A stretch of 48,287 bases of DNA from Bradyrhizobium sp. CCH5-F6 (GTDB lineage Bacteria > Pseudomonadota > Alphaproteobacteria > Rhizobiales > Xanthobacteraceae), in NCBI RefSeq assembly GCF_001556045.1, contig NZ_LSIC01000054.1:1-48287 (forward strand), given 5' to 3'. This document shows positions 33,418-41,981 of the stretch, piece by piece (the first letter of the stretch is position 1; each line of letters begins with the position of its first letter). The position numbers and the translations under genes were made by a program. The notes below the pieces were generated by a model that saw nothing but the letters and a program-made list of their open reading frames with translations, was not told the origin of the DNA and made no database searches.

Positions 33418-34809
33418 ATGAGTCTGAAATTGTCTTTCTTGGGTGGAGCGGGGACGGTTACAGGCTCCAAATATCTTCTCGAATCCCCGTCCCATCGGAT
33501 TCTCGTCGATTGCGGTCTCTTTCAAGGCGGTAGGTCACTTCGCGAGATGAATTGGGAAAGATTTCCGATCCAGCCGGCCGGCATCTCCGCTGTCGTCCTA
33601 ACCCACGCGCATCTCGATCATTCCGGCGCGCTACCCCTTCTCGTGAAGCAGGGATTCGCCGGAGCGATCGTCTGTTCCGAAGCGACAGCCGCCCTATGCG
33701 AGGTGCTGCTGCGCGACTCGGGGCATCTGCAGGAGCAGGATGCACGATTTGCCAACAAGCGCGGCTTCTCAAAGCATAAGCCTGCTCTTCCGCTCTACAC
33801 AGTAAAGGATGCCGAAGCCGCCCTACGTCTGCTGAAGCCAACATCGTTTCACGATGACCACAGCCTGCCGGGCGGCGCAAATCTGGTACTCCGGCGCGCC
33901 GGCCACATCCTGGGGGCTTCCTCGATTGAGATAGAGTGGGAGCGAACCTCGATCGCATTATCCGGCGACCTTGGTCGGCACGACGATCCGATCATGCTAC
34001 AGCCCGAGCCGCTGGCAAAAACCGATTACCTCGTTATCGAATCGACCTATGGCGACCGCTTGCACCCAAAGATTGATCCTCAACGTACAATCGAGGAGAT
34101 CGTCGGCACGACGGCGAAACGCGGTGGCACGGTGGTCATTCCGGCGTTCGCGGTTGGCCGTGTTCAGGCGCTGCTTTACTACTTGGCACGCATCAAATTG
34201 GCCGGCGGCCTGGCCAACGTGCCGATCTTCCTCGACAGTCCGATGGCGGTCGACGCGAGCGAAATCTTCTGCAAATTCAGGTCCGATCACAAGTTGTCAT
34301 ACGAGGAATGCAAGAGAACGTGCGCTGTCGCGACCTATATCCGCTCCGTCGAGGATTCGAAGCGCCTAAGCGACAGCCCCGTTCCGAAGGTCATCATTTC
34401 CGCGAGCGGAATGGCGACCGGCGGCCGGGTGCTCCATCATCTGAAGCGCTTCGCGTCGGATCAGAGGAGTACGGTCTTGTTTGCAGGCTATCAGGCCGAG
34501 GGGACGCGAGGGGCGGCGATGATATCCGGTGCTAGGACGATCCGGATCCACGGCGAGGATGTCCCGGTCGCCGCCGAGGTTCGCAACATCGATGCCCTTT
34601 CTGCACACGCGGATGCCGACGAAATAATCGAATGGCTCAAGAGCGCCGGGGCGGCACCGAGGAGGACGTTCGTTACTCATGGCGAGCCGCGAGCCGCCCG
34701 GGCGCTGCAGACTCGCATCGCGAAGGAACTGGGATGGACCTGCATCGTGCCTGAACGAACTCAGGAGGCTCGGTTGAACGAAGCAGTGATCCCACAAGCC
34801 AGTTCGTAG
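33418..34809 (+). CDS. Metallo-beta-lactamase/beta-CASP RNA-processing-type hydrolase
   Basis: 463 residues from ATG 33418 behind GAGGG. The zinc motif is THAHLDHSG (residues 62-70). RAGHILGASSIEIEWE and SGDLGRHDDPIM follow, then the beta-CASP part (ESTYGDRLHP, IPAFAVGRVQALLYYL, SGMATGGRVLHHLKRF) and a final DALSAHADADEI. Family members are RNA exo/endonucleases (YSH1/CPSF73-like). In bacteria this branch often sits in stress or metal loci; its substrate here is unknown. Confidence 0.9.
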   Translation: MSLKLSFLGGAGTVTGSKYLLESPSHRILVDCGLFQGGRSLREMNWERFPIQPAGISAVVLTHAHLDHSGALPLLVKQGFAGAIVCSEATAALCEVLLRDSGHLQEQDARFANKRGFSKHKPALPLYTVKDAEAALRLLKPTSFHDDHSLPGGANLVLRRAGHILGASSIEIEWERTSIALSGDLGRHDDPIMLQPEPLAKTDYLVIESTYGDRLHPKIDPQRTIEEIVGTTAKRGGTVVIPAFAVGRVQALLYYLARIKLAGGLANVPIFLDSPMAVDASEIFCKFRSDHKLSYEECKRTCAVATYIRSVEDSKRLSDSPVPKVIISASGMATGGRVLHHLKRFASDQRSTVLFAGYQAEGTRGAAMISGARTIRIHGEDVPVAAEVRNIDALSAHADADEIIEWLKSAGAAPRRTFVTHGEPRAARALQTRIAKELGWTCIVPERTQEARLNEAVIPQASS

Positions 34810-34825
34810 GATCACCGCGCTCCGA

Positions 34826-35077
34826 TCATTGATCCTTCTTGGGCCCGATATGATGCGGCAAATCGGACTTGGGTCCGCCGCCATAGTGATGGCTGCCGCC
34901 GGAGGACTTCTTCTTCGGGGCCGTACTCTCTTTCTTTCCCATGTGGTGCGGCTCGGCCCTTGGTCCACCTGAATAGTGATGTCCGCCATCGCTCGGGGAA
35001 GGGGCGGTCTGCGCGATTGCCGGCAGCGTAACGAAGGAGGCAATGGTTGCGGCCAAAAACAACTTGCGGGCGTTCAT
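34826..35077 (-). CDS. Secreted His/Gly-rich small protein
   Basis: 83 residues with a signal peptide (MNARKLFLAATIASFVTLPA, cleavage after AIAQ). The mature part has repeated motifs GGHHYSGGP and GSHHYGGGP with PHHMG and PHHIG. The two near-repeats look like tandem metal-binding units. It may be a periplasmic metal chelator; inferred from composition. Confidence 0.75.
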   Translation of the reverse strand: MNARKLFLAATIASFVTLPAIAQTAPSPSDGGHHYSGGPRAEPHHMGKKESTAPKKKSSGGSHHYGGGPKSDLPHHIGPKKDQ

Positions 35078-35412
35078 TTTCTTTCTCCTGTTTCGACGAA
35101 GTTCTTAAGGGCAATCAAACCAGATGTCTGATTCAGAAACAATCAAGCTCAGTCTCAAGCGGTGCAGTTGAGCCAGATCAAAAGTTGCCCGCCTCGAGGC
35201 GGTCTGCAAAGCACAAAAAGAGGGCAGCGATTCGCGACGCGTGAGGCTCGGATTTCTTACAGGTTCATTCGAGTTATTTTTGAAGATCACTTCCGGTCAC
35301 CAACAACTAGCAGAGTAGGATCTGCAGAAAGGATGGTCGGTACTCCACGTGGTGAACTGCTCTTCCGGCTTCGCTTCGAATATTTTTCGGCCTACATTGC
35401 AACAACGATTCG
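35078..35412. other. Gene-free divergent region
   Basis: About 335 bp between the divergent His/Gly-rich gene and the Cys/His secreted gene, less GC-rich than its surroundings. Short frames present lack start signals and family features. It probably holds both promoters; no named motif was identified. Confidence 0.4.
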
Positions 35413-35436
35413 TTGCGGCGAAGGAAACGTTCGAGT

Positions 35437-35904
35437 TTGTTGACACGCCTGACCAAGGCCAAGCGATTGAAGGCAGGTAAGCTACTCGCTCTGCTCTATC
35501 TGCTTTGCTTGCTGGCATCCCCGCTTGGGTTTGCATTCTCCTCGCGCGCCGCTTCCTGTCTCTTCGAAGATGAACACGGCAAGGGCATTGCCCACGTTCA
35601 CGAGGAGGTGGACCATGCGGTTGCCTACGTCCATACCAGCCATTGCGTGCAAGATCATTCCGCACCCGTTCAAGAGGCAGACGATGACGGAACCGGCGAA
35701 CGATCGGCGAATGTAGTGGACGAGCCTGACCGTCGTAAGTCCTCGCACGGTCAATGCTGCGGAATGCTGTGTGTCAACGCATTGGCGGCGGAGGTCGTCG
35801 AATTGATAAACCCGCCCGCGCTGACCTCCCGCTGGGAGTTCGCAGCATATCGGCGGACCGCGGACAACGATCCGGCCGCCCTTTACCGGCCACCGAACTT
35901 CTGA
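35437..35904 (+). CDS. Secreted or membrane-anchored Cys/His-rich protein
   Basis: 155 residues from TTG 35437, which has AAGGAAA ten bases upstream (earlier TTG at 35413 and later TTG at 35440 are alternatives). A basic start and hydrophobic segment (LLALLYLLCLLASPLGFAFS) form a signal peptide. The mature part has HVHEEVDHAVAYVHTSHC, QDHSAP and SSHGQCCGMLCVNALA. This resembles small copper-cluster proteins of the DUF2946/CopL style. Probable metal binding, inferred. Confidence 0.6.
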   Translation: MLTRLTKAKRLKAGKLLALLYLLCLLASPLGFAFSSRAASCLFEDEHGKGIAHVHEEVDHAVAYVHTSHCVQDHSAPVQEADDDGTGERSANVVDEPDRRKSSHGQCCGMLCVNALAAEVVELINPPALTSRWEFAAYRRTADNDPAALYRPPNF

Positions 35905-36182
35905 ACCCATCCTAGCGACGGGCCGTGTGTCCGCCGCAGCGGGCGCTGCGACCGATGTCGGTGCAGGGAACATCCCTACGCAGCTTGGGCCGCTCTGGCG
36001 CGGTTCGTGCGGAATGCGAGCCATTGAGTTCACAGATGCGGGCCGTTCGTCGGAACGACGACGAAAGCCATGGTGCTGGTGGGGGCATCGTCCCTTGGCC
36101 TCACGGCGGAGACCCCTGTGTACGCCGAGTGCGGCACGGCGGCGACGTCTTCTGCGCGGTAACCGTTCGCCAGCGAGGAATC

Positions 36183-36992
36183 ATGGGAATATCGTCACGC
36201 GGCGCCTCAGCTCTCTCCGCGCCGGAAACGCTGACGTTCGATCGGAAAAGCGGACGTTTGGCGGGAGCAAGCTTGCTCGACCGGGCGACCGTCTTGGCTC
36301 TGCAGGCCGGGTCGGTTGCCACAGAGCCGTTCGGTCACCATGGGTTCGTCGATTGCGGCGCGAACTTCGGATACTGGTCGGTCCTCGCCTCGAGCAAGCC
36401 CTTCGGTGCGCAACAGGCGATTGCGATCGAGGCGGGCGGCTTGAACGTGAAGCATCTGAACCGGAATGCTGAGCTGAATGGGAATCGCTTCCGTTGCCTC
36501 CACGCCGCGATCGCCGGTGGCAGCGGATTCGCGCGAGTCACGGGGACAAGTCACGAGAAGCTCGAAACCGTGCCGGTGGAACGGTCCGAATCGGGTGCGG
36601 TCAAAACGGTATCCCTCGATGGCCTTGCCGAGATGCGGGTCATCGACGCGTCGCGGCCCCTGGTGGTCAAGCTGGACGTGGAAGGGGTCGAGATCGAGGC
36701 GCTGCGCGGCGGGCGCGGCGTGCTGGCCGGAGATTGCCTAGTCATTTGCGAGGAGCATGGCTCCGATAGGAAGCATTCCGTGTCGCGCTATCTCATGGAA
36801 GAGAACTCGCTTTCGCTGATCGTGTTCGATCCTGCCGTCCGGAGGTTCGTCAGGCTCGACGATCTTCGCCTGCTCGACCGCATGAAGCGACACCGGTGGG
36901 TCGGTTACAACGTCTTCGCCACGTCCGGTCGTGCATGGAAGGAGTGCCTACTTTCGGCTTGCAGCCTGCCGGCCGGATGGGATGCAGGTTGA
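36183..36992 (+). CDS. FkbM-family methyltransferase
   Basis: 269 residues from ATG 36183 (GAGGA seven bases upstream). The SAM-binding fold shows GFVDCGANFGYWSVLAS, AIAIEAGGLNVKHLNRNAEL, and the FkbM signature VVKLDVEGVEIEALRGGRGV. Such enzymes O-methylate sugars or small molecules. The frame stays open for another 86 codons upstream, but that part is Arg-rich and unlike protein. The 36.0-36.2 kb stretch may hold remnants of another small gene. Confidence 0.8.
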   Translation: MGISSRGASALSAPETLTFDRKSGRLAGASLLDRATVLALQAGSVATEPFGHHGFVDCGANFGYWSVLASSKPFGAQQAIAIEAGGLNVKHLNRNAELNGNRFRCLHAAIAGGSGFARVTGTSHEKLETVPVERSESGAVKTVSLDGLAEMRVIDASRPLVVKLDVEGVEIEALRGGRGVLAGDCLVICEEHGSDRKHSVSRYLMEENSLSLIVFDPAVRRFVRLDDLRLLDRMKRHRWVGYNVFATSGRAWKECLLSACSLPAGWDAG

Positions 36993-37075
36993 GCCACGCA
37001 AGGGCTGAAGACTGAATCTGATTATCGATGTGCTCCAGGACAAGGAACGGGAGATAAAGTTTGATGGAAAGGGAC

Positions 37076-37373
37076 ATGTCTACGTGCATCGACTGCTGCC
37101 TGCACTGCTACAGGACGTGCCTCGAGTGGCTCGACGCGTGGTTTGGCCGGAAACGACGCGGAGCACATTCGGCTGATGATGGCGTGTGCGGAGATGTGCC
37201 GCACCACCGCGCACATCATGCTGTTGAGATCGCCTCACCACGGCCATGTTTGCGAGGACTGCGCGGCGATCTGCACCGAGTGTGCGAAGGAATGCGAACG
37301 CACCGGTGGTATGGAAAGCTGTGTCGAGGCGTGTCGTTTCTGCGCCGAAAACTGCCTGGCGATGGCGATCTGA
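37076..37373 (+). pseudogene. Frameshifted four-helix-bundle copper-storage protein (Csp/DUF326)
   Basis: ATG 37076 (AAAGG upstream) gives MSTCIDCCLHCYRTCLE in one frame. The continuation TRGLAGNDAEHIRLMMACAE, CRTTAHIML, VCEDCAAICTECAKECERTG and MESCVEACRFCAENCLAMAI lies in another frame, ending at 37373. Joined, this is a normal Csp-like Cys-rich copper-binding protein. A frameshift falls near 37125-37145. An internal start could still make a shortened form (from about 37143). Confidence 0.75.
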
Positions 37374-37492
37374 ATACATCGACGCCGGGCTGAACCGGAG
37401 GGTGTCGCCGTGACCGGCACCGAGGAAGGCGAAAGGTTCGATTGTCCACCGGAGGGGTCGCGATCCGGACTCGAAGGATTCTAATTCATCAG

Positions 37493-38052
37493 ATGCCAAT
37501 GAGGACCGCTCTTGCATCGATCGCAGTTGTGTTCGTCCTCGCGATTATCTCCGCGGGGCTGTTCGTCGCGTCCGGAGCTTACGACGTCGGCGCCGATACC
37601 CCGCACTGGCCCGCAACGAGAGCGACGATCGAGCTTTTCCGCGACCGATCCATCGCGGTATGCGCGCGGTCGGTCAATCCGCCAAATCTTGCGGATGAGC
37701 GACTGGTGTTGAAGGGAGCCGGACAGTACGCGGCGATGTGCGCGAATTGTCACCTCGCGCCGGGCATACCGGAGTCGGAGTTGCGGCAGGGCCTCTATCC
37801 CCGACCGCCGAACCTCTCCCGGTACCCGGTCGATCCCCGGACGGCCTTTTGGGTCGTGAAGCACGGACTGAAGATGACCGCGATGCCGGCTTGGGGACGC
37901 GAGCACGATGACTCCACGATATGGAGCATCGTCGGGTTCGTCTCAGGCTGCCCGAGATGTCGCCCCAGCAATACAGAGACATTGTCGCAAAGGCACCTCC
38001 GGACGAAGAGATGAGGCCCATGGAAACGCAAGGCGACGTACAGGGGAAGTAG
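37493..38052 (+). pseudogene. Cytochrome c with frameshift near the C-terminus
   Basis: ATG 37493 starts a signal-anchored protein (MRTALASIAVVFVLAIISAG). It has a haem site CANCH and a following MTAMPAWGREHDDSTIWSIV segment typical of small class I cytochromes c with a Met ligand. The open frame then becomes GCPRCRPSN and stops at 38014. The expected end (RLPEMSPQQYRDIVAKAPPD, finishing TQGDVQGK at 38052) is in another frame, so one base is missing or extra near 37945-37950. The haem domain is nearly complete, so partial function is possible. Confidence 0.75.
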
Positions 38053-38144
38053 TCGCCAAGCGATGCCTCGCAAGGCGCCGGTCATGAGCATTCGGCCCGG
38101 CATCCGTAGTAATCAGGCGCGAATGACCGGCGGGAGGTGACGAA

Positions 38145-38386
38145 ATGGAGGAGCAACGATCGTCTGCTCGACGCAGGGTTCTCAAGTTCGGCACCATCTA
38201 TGCGGAGGTGGGGCCATAAGTTGCATCGTACGCAACGTCTCCGCGACTGGCGCATCGCTAGAGATCGAATCTCCGGTCGGAATTCCCGAGAGGTTTAACC
38301 TGCTGCTTGATCGCGCAAGCCTGAAATGTCGCGTGGTTTGGCGGAAGGAGAGGCGAATCGGCGTGCGGCTTCAGATCGCCCCTTAA
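38145..38386 (+). pseudogene. Frameshifted PilZ-domain protein
   Basis: ATG 38145 with GGGAGG upstream gives MEEQRSSARRRVLKFGTIYA, the RxxxR start of a PilZ domain, then stops at a TAA. One frame away the domain continues: ISCIVRNVSATGASLEIESP, VGIPERFNLLLD, CRVVWRKERRIGVRLQIAP, ending at 38386. The shift lies near 38205-38215. PilZ proteins bind cyclic di-GMP. Neither half would be a complete domain. Confidence 0.75.
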
Positions 38387-38474
38387 TAAGGCGATGCGAT
38401 TTTGAAAGCTTGGATCGGCGATTTGATGCGCCGCTGGAGGAACGAGTGCTAGGAGGCCTACGCGAGAGGAAAGA

Positions 38475-38876
38475 ATGAAACGTTTCGGTCGATCGGGTCC
38501 CGCTCGCAGCGCAATGGCCGAGATCGTCGCCAGCTTTGGAAGCGCGTATCGGAGCCACTCTTCGTCTGGCAGCAGAAGTGCTTCTCGAGGAAGCGGTGGA
38601 AGGCCTTCCGTTTTGGCCCATGCGGGGGGCGTGCTCGGCTCCAACCGACTCGGCTCTCTGATGGTCAACGACTTGAGTGCCTCACGCCCTTCTTTCGATG
38701 TCGGCTGCAGTCGCTATCCGAGGTTCCCCGCTATTTTGAAAGCCGGTGCACTGCACGACCGCCGATTAGCGACGACGGGTGCCTCGATCTATTACACCGA
38801 ACTGACGCAAAAAGATTGCTTGGCCGCACGGCTTCCATTTGACATTGGTCAATGTGAGCTCGGCGAGCGGCCATAG
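38475..38876 (+). CDS. Doubtful hypothetical protein
   Basis: 133 codons from ATG 38475 with GAGAGGAAAG upstream. The start (MKRFGRSGPARSAMAEIVAS) looks translated, but the remainder is Ser/Arg-rich without recognisable features. It lies among broken genes and could itself be a truncated remnant. Confidence 0.25.
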   Translation: MKRFGRSGPARSAMAEIVASFGSAYRSHSSSGSRSASRGSGGRPSVLAHAGGVLGSNRLGSLMVNDLSASRPSFDVGCSRYPRFPAILKAGALHDRRLATTGASIYYTELTQKDCLAARLPFDIGQCELGERP

Positions 38877-38932
38877 CGTCCCGACACCAGTCATCGAAAC
38901 TGGCCGCCAAACATCACGAATTGGAGATCACG

Positions 38933-39274
38933 ATGAAGTTCATCGGTCAAGGAAGGCTTGCGGCAGCTGTCGCGCTCGCAGCGATCTTGGGCGTGTCCGG
39001 GGTTGCGTCTGCCCAGCAGCAGACTCCGGACAATCAGAATCAGCAGAATGCCCCCCAACAGAATCCGTCCACTCAGCCGAGGTCCGGCATGGGCCACGAG
39101 ATGATGCGGGATGGGATGGGCAAGATGGGGGACCAAATGCACCGAAAGGGAATGGAAGGCGACCATGGTCGGATGGGGTCGGGAATGAAGCAGGACGGCT
39201 CAGCTCCGTCGAGAGATTCAACCGCGACCACCGGCGCGAATCCTTCCGCTGCGCCGTCGACCGGCTCCAAGTAG
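38933..39274 (+). CDS. Secreted Gln/Met/His-rich protein
   Basis: 113 residues from ATG 38933 (GGAGATCACG upstream). The signal peptide (LAAAVALAAILGVSGVASAQ) precedes a Gln/Asn-rich part, then Met/His motifs (GMGHEMMRDGMGKMGDQMHR, GMEGDHGRMGSGM) and a Ser/Thr/Ala tail. Low complexity and ligand content suggest a periplasmic metal (Cu/Ag) binder; inferred. Confidence 0.7.
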   Translation: MKFIGQGRLAAAVALAAILGVSGVASAQQQTPDNQNQQNAPQQNPSTQPRSGMGHEMMRDGMGKMGDQMHRKGMEGDHGRMGSGMKQDGSAPSRDSTATTGANPSAAPSTGSK

Positions 39275-39563
39275 CCTACCAAGGGAACGGCAGTGCTCGT
39301 TCGCCCGACAGATCAGAATAGCCCCGGACTGTCGGGCACACTCTGTTGTTGCCACAGGGAGATTTCCCTCAAGCGGCAACAGAGTTCGAATATGGATCGA
39401 ACTGCTATCATCGCCTCGACGATCATAAGACGATGATACGCCTTGGAGGCCGGTGCAGGTCGACCATTGGGCGAGTTTCGAACCAGAAAATGGCGAACCT
39501 GCACCGGCCGATCTCGGCGGGTCGACTGAGGCTTTCAAGCCAGAACAGGGAGAACGGCTGCAA

Positions 39564-40239
39564 ATGGCGCGGGCGACGGAGAGCCAATGATTGGTCACGC
39601 CACGACGCACAAATTCGTCGAGATATCCTCGGTCAGGCCGAGCGCAGCTCGTTTCCGCCGTTGGTTGGAGCGACCGCCTTCCTTTCCACGCTGACGATGA
39701 GCGTTCCCGTGGAGTGGTTGGTAGTCGTGGCGGCCCTGGCCTGCCGACGCCAATGGACGATGACCGCCTTGATGGCCGCCGTCGGAAGCGCGACCGCGTC
39801 CCTCGGCCTGTACCTCACCTTTCACCATTTCGGCTGGAGCATATTGCTTGCGCGTTACCCCGAGCTCGCGGACTCGCAAGCTTGGTCGCAGGCGACGGAT
39901 TGGCTGTCGAAATACGGTCTCCTCGCCATATTCGCACTGATGGCCTTGCCGCTGCCCGTTCCCAAAGTGCCGATGCTCGCGGTAGCTGGAATCTATCGAC
40001 TGCCGATCACTGACGTCTTCGTCGCCATTCTTGCCGGGAAGATCATCAAGTACTTGGCATATTCATATCTAGCCGTTCGCTTTCCCGAGGCCCTGCGCTT
40101 CCTCACCCAACGCGGTTCGCCCGCCGACCGCGTTCCTTATCGAGTACGAAGCCTGATGGTTGCCCGTATGACAACGAGCCGTAAGATACGAACTTTCGTC
40201 ACCCCTGCCGGTGGCGCGGAAACACATCATCAGGAATGA
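39564..40239 (+). pseudogene. VTT/YqaA-like membrane protein with early frameshift
   Basis: ATG 39564 (GGGAGA upstream) encodes MARATESQ then stop. The rest of the gene follows in another frame: NDWSRHDAQIRRDILGQAER, FLSTLTMSVPVEWLVVVAAL, LMALPLPVPKVPMLAVAGIY, ending at 40239. This part has several membrane helices like SNARE-associated/VTT proteins. The shift lies near 39585. The longer frame has in-frame ATGs upstream (for example 39490), so a hybrid product remains possible. Confidence 0.6.
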
Positions 40240-40251
40240 AGGGGAGCAGGC

Positions 40252-41508
40252 TTGCCTGACGAAACGACTGACCGTGCGACCGGCAGGACGCTGCAGATAG
40301 CGATCTTCGTACGAGAGCGGCTTTGGGAAACGATCACCGTGAGATCTGTGCTGCCGAAGTCCCAGCGCGATCTCCGCCTCGATCTATTTCGCGGACTGGC
40401 GAACTGGCTGATCTTTCTGGGTCACATCCCGGACTCGGCGCTCGCCTGGTTCACCACCCGGAACTACGGCTTCAGCGATGGAGCCGACCTGTTCGTGTTG
40501 ATCTCCGGATACACCGCGACCTTCGTATTCGGTAAGATCATGATGGATCGCGGCTTTGTAGTCGGAGCGACCAGGCTGTTGCGCCGAGTGTGGCAACTCT
40601 ATGCCGCCCATTTGCTGCTTTTCCTGTTTTACCTCACTTCGGTGCATTACCTTTCGCACAGGTTCGATGATCCGCATCTCATGGATCAATTCAACGTCGC
40701 GCACCTCATGAATTTTCCCGTCGAGACGCTTTCGCAGGGCTTGGCGCTGAAATTCAAGCCGCTCAATCTCGACGTCCTGCCACTCTACATCGTGCTGATG
40801 GCGGCATTCCCGATCGTACTTTGGTTCATGCTGCGATGGCGGAACGCCGTCATGGTCGGATCGATCGGGCTATACTTGGCCGCTCGTCACTACGGCTGGA
40901 ACTTCGAATCCTATCCTGCGGGAGTGTGGTACTTCAATCCCTATGCCTGGCAGTTGCTCTTCGTTCTTGGAGCCTGGCTCGCGCTCGGGGGCGCCGAGGC
41001 CAGTCGATGGCTGCTCCGTTTTCGGATTCTCTATGCGCTTAGTGCCGGCTTCTTGCTGTTTGCTCTCGTGATCACCCTGGCGGAGCGGATTCCGGAGCTA
41101 CGACAGCTCATCCCCGATTCGATCGATGAAATGTTCATCCCCAACGACAAGACCAATCTCGCGCCTTACCGAGTGATCCATTTGGCCAGCCTGGTATTCA
41201 TCGTCGTCGCTCTCATTCCCATCGACTGGCCCGGATTGCAGTGGCCCATCTTCAAGCCGCTGATCAGGTGCGGCCAGCAATCGTTGCCGATCTTTTGCGT
41301 GGGCCTCTTTCTTTCTTTCGTGGCCCATTTTGTGCTGGAATTCGGTTCGGAGGGGATTTTGGTCCAGCTCCTGGTCGGCGCCGCCGGCCTGTGCATCCTG
41401 ACGATCATCGCTTACTATCGCACTTGGTCGAAGCAGGTCGACAAGAGTTTGTCTTCCGGGGGGAATAGATCGACGCCGGCAGGCGCAGGTGGCGAGCCGC
41501 AAATCTAG
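40252..41508 (+). CDS. OpgC-domain membrane protein
   Basis: 418 residues from TTG 40252 with GGGGAG upstream. OpgC signature near the start: RDLRLDLFRGLANWLIFLGH, then FSDGADLFVLISGYTATFVF. About ten membrane helices follow. OpgC proteins add succinyl groups to osmoregulated periplasmic glucans, and related acyltransferases modify other glycans. It begins 12 bp after the VTT-like frame. Confidence 0.88.
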   Translation: MPDETTDRATGRTLQIAIFVRERLWETITVRSVLPKSQRDLRLDLFRGLANWLIFLGHIPDSALAWFTTRNYGFSDGADLFVLISGYTATFVFGKIMMDRGFVVGATRLLRRVWQLYAAHLLLFLFYLTSVHYLSHRFDDPHLMDQFNVAHLMNFPVETLSQGLALKFKPLNLDVLPLYIVLMAAFPIVLWFMLRWRNAVMVGSIGLYLAARHYGWNFESYPAGVWYFNPYAWQLLFVLGAWLALGGAEASRWLLRFRILYALSAGFLLFALVITLAERIPELRQLIPDSIDEMFIPNDKTNLAPYRVIHLASLVFIVVALIPIDWPGLQWPIFKPLIRCGQQSLPIFCVGLFLSFVAHFVLEFGSEGILVQLLVGAAGLCILTIIAYYRTWSKQVDKSLSSGGNRSTPAGAGGEPQI

Positions 41509-41559
41509 TCGACGGACCAAGATCGTCCGTCGGGTGGGGGAGCGTATGGTGGGACGCGG

Positions 41560-41973
41560 ATGATAACCTCGGAGCGGATCTTCAACGAGCAAACGCAAGG
41601 CGCGATTCTGCACGGACTTCACTGGACCGCGTCGGCCATCGAGCTGCTCGGTGTGGTGGTGATCGTCTGCGGCGTGGTAGCCGCAACCGTCTGGTCGCTT
41701 CGCGAATTGCGGCACGGGGGATTTGCCGATGCATTTCGCTCTTATCGGGCGAACCTCGGTCGAGGCATTTTGCTCGGGTTGGAGTTCCTGATTGCCGCCG
41801 ATATCATCGGTATGGTCGCGATAGTGCCGTCATTCGATCGACTGGGAATCCTTGCCCTTATTATCGTGATCCGCACCTTCTTGAGCTTCTCGCTTCAGAT
41901 TGAAATCGAGGGCCGGTTGCCTTGGCAGCGGCGCACGTCGCTTGCCGACGAGGCTGATCGCGCCGAACTCTAA
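41560..41973 (+). CDS. DUF1622 membrane protein
   Basis: 137 residues with three hydrophobic helices (AIELLGVVVIVCGVVAATVW, GILLGLEFLIAADIIGMVAI, LGILALIIVIRTFLSFSLQI). The LGLEFLIAADII and IRTFLSFSL segments are typical of DUF1622. Function unknown. It follows opgC and converges with the DUF3141 gene. Confidence 0.85.
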   Translation: MITSERIFNEQTQGAILHGLHWTASAIELLGVVVIVCGVVAATVWSLRELRHGGFADAFRSYRANLGRGILLGLEFLIAADIIGMVAIVPSFDRLGILALIIVIRTFLSFSLQIEIEGRLPWQRRTSLADEADRAEL

Positions 41974-41981
41974 ACGGGCGA

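Noticed and set aside
35927..36182. Upstream frames before the FkbM gene, including a short one ending TPVYAECGTAATSSAR
   Set aside because: No family match and weak start signals; may be a remnant but cannot be supported.
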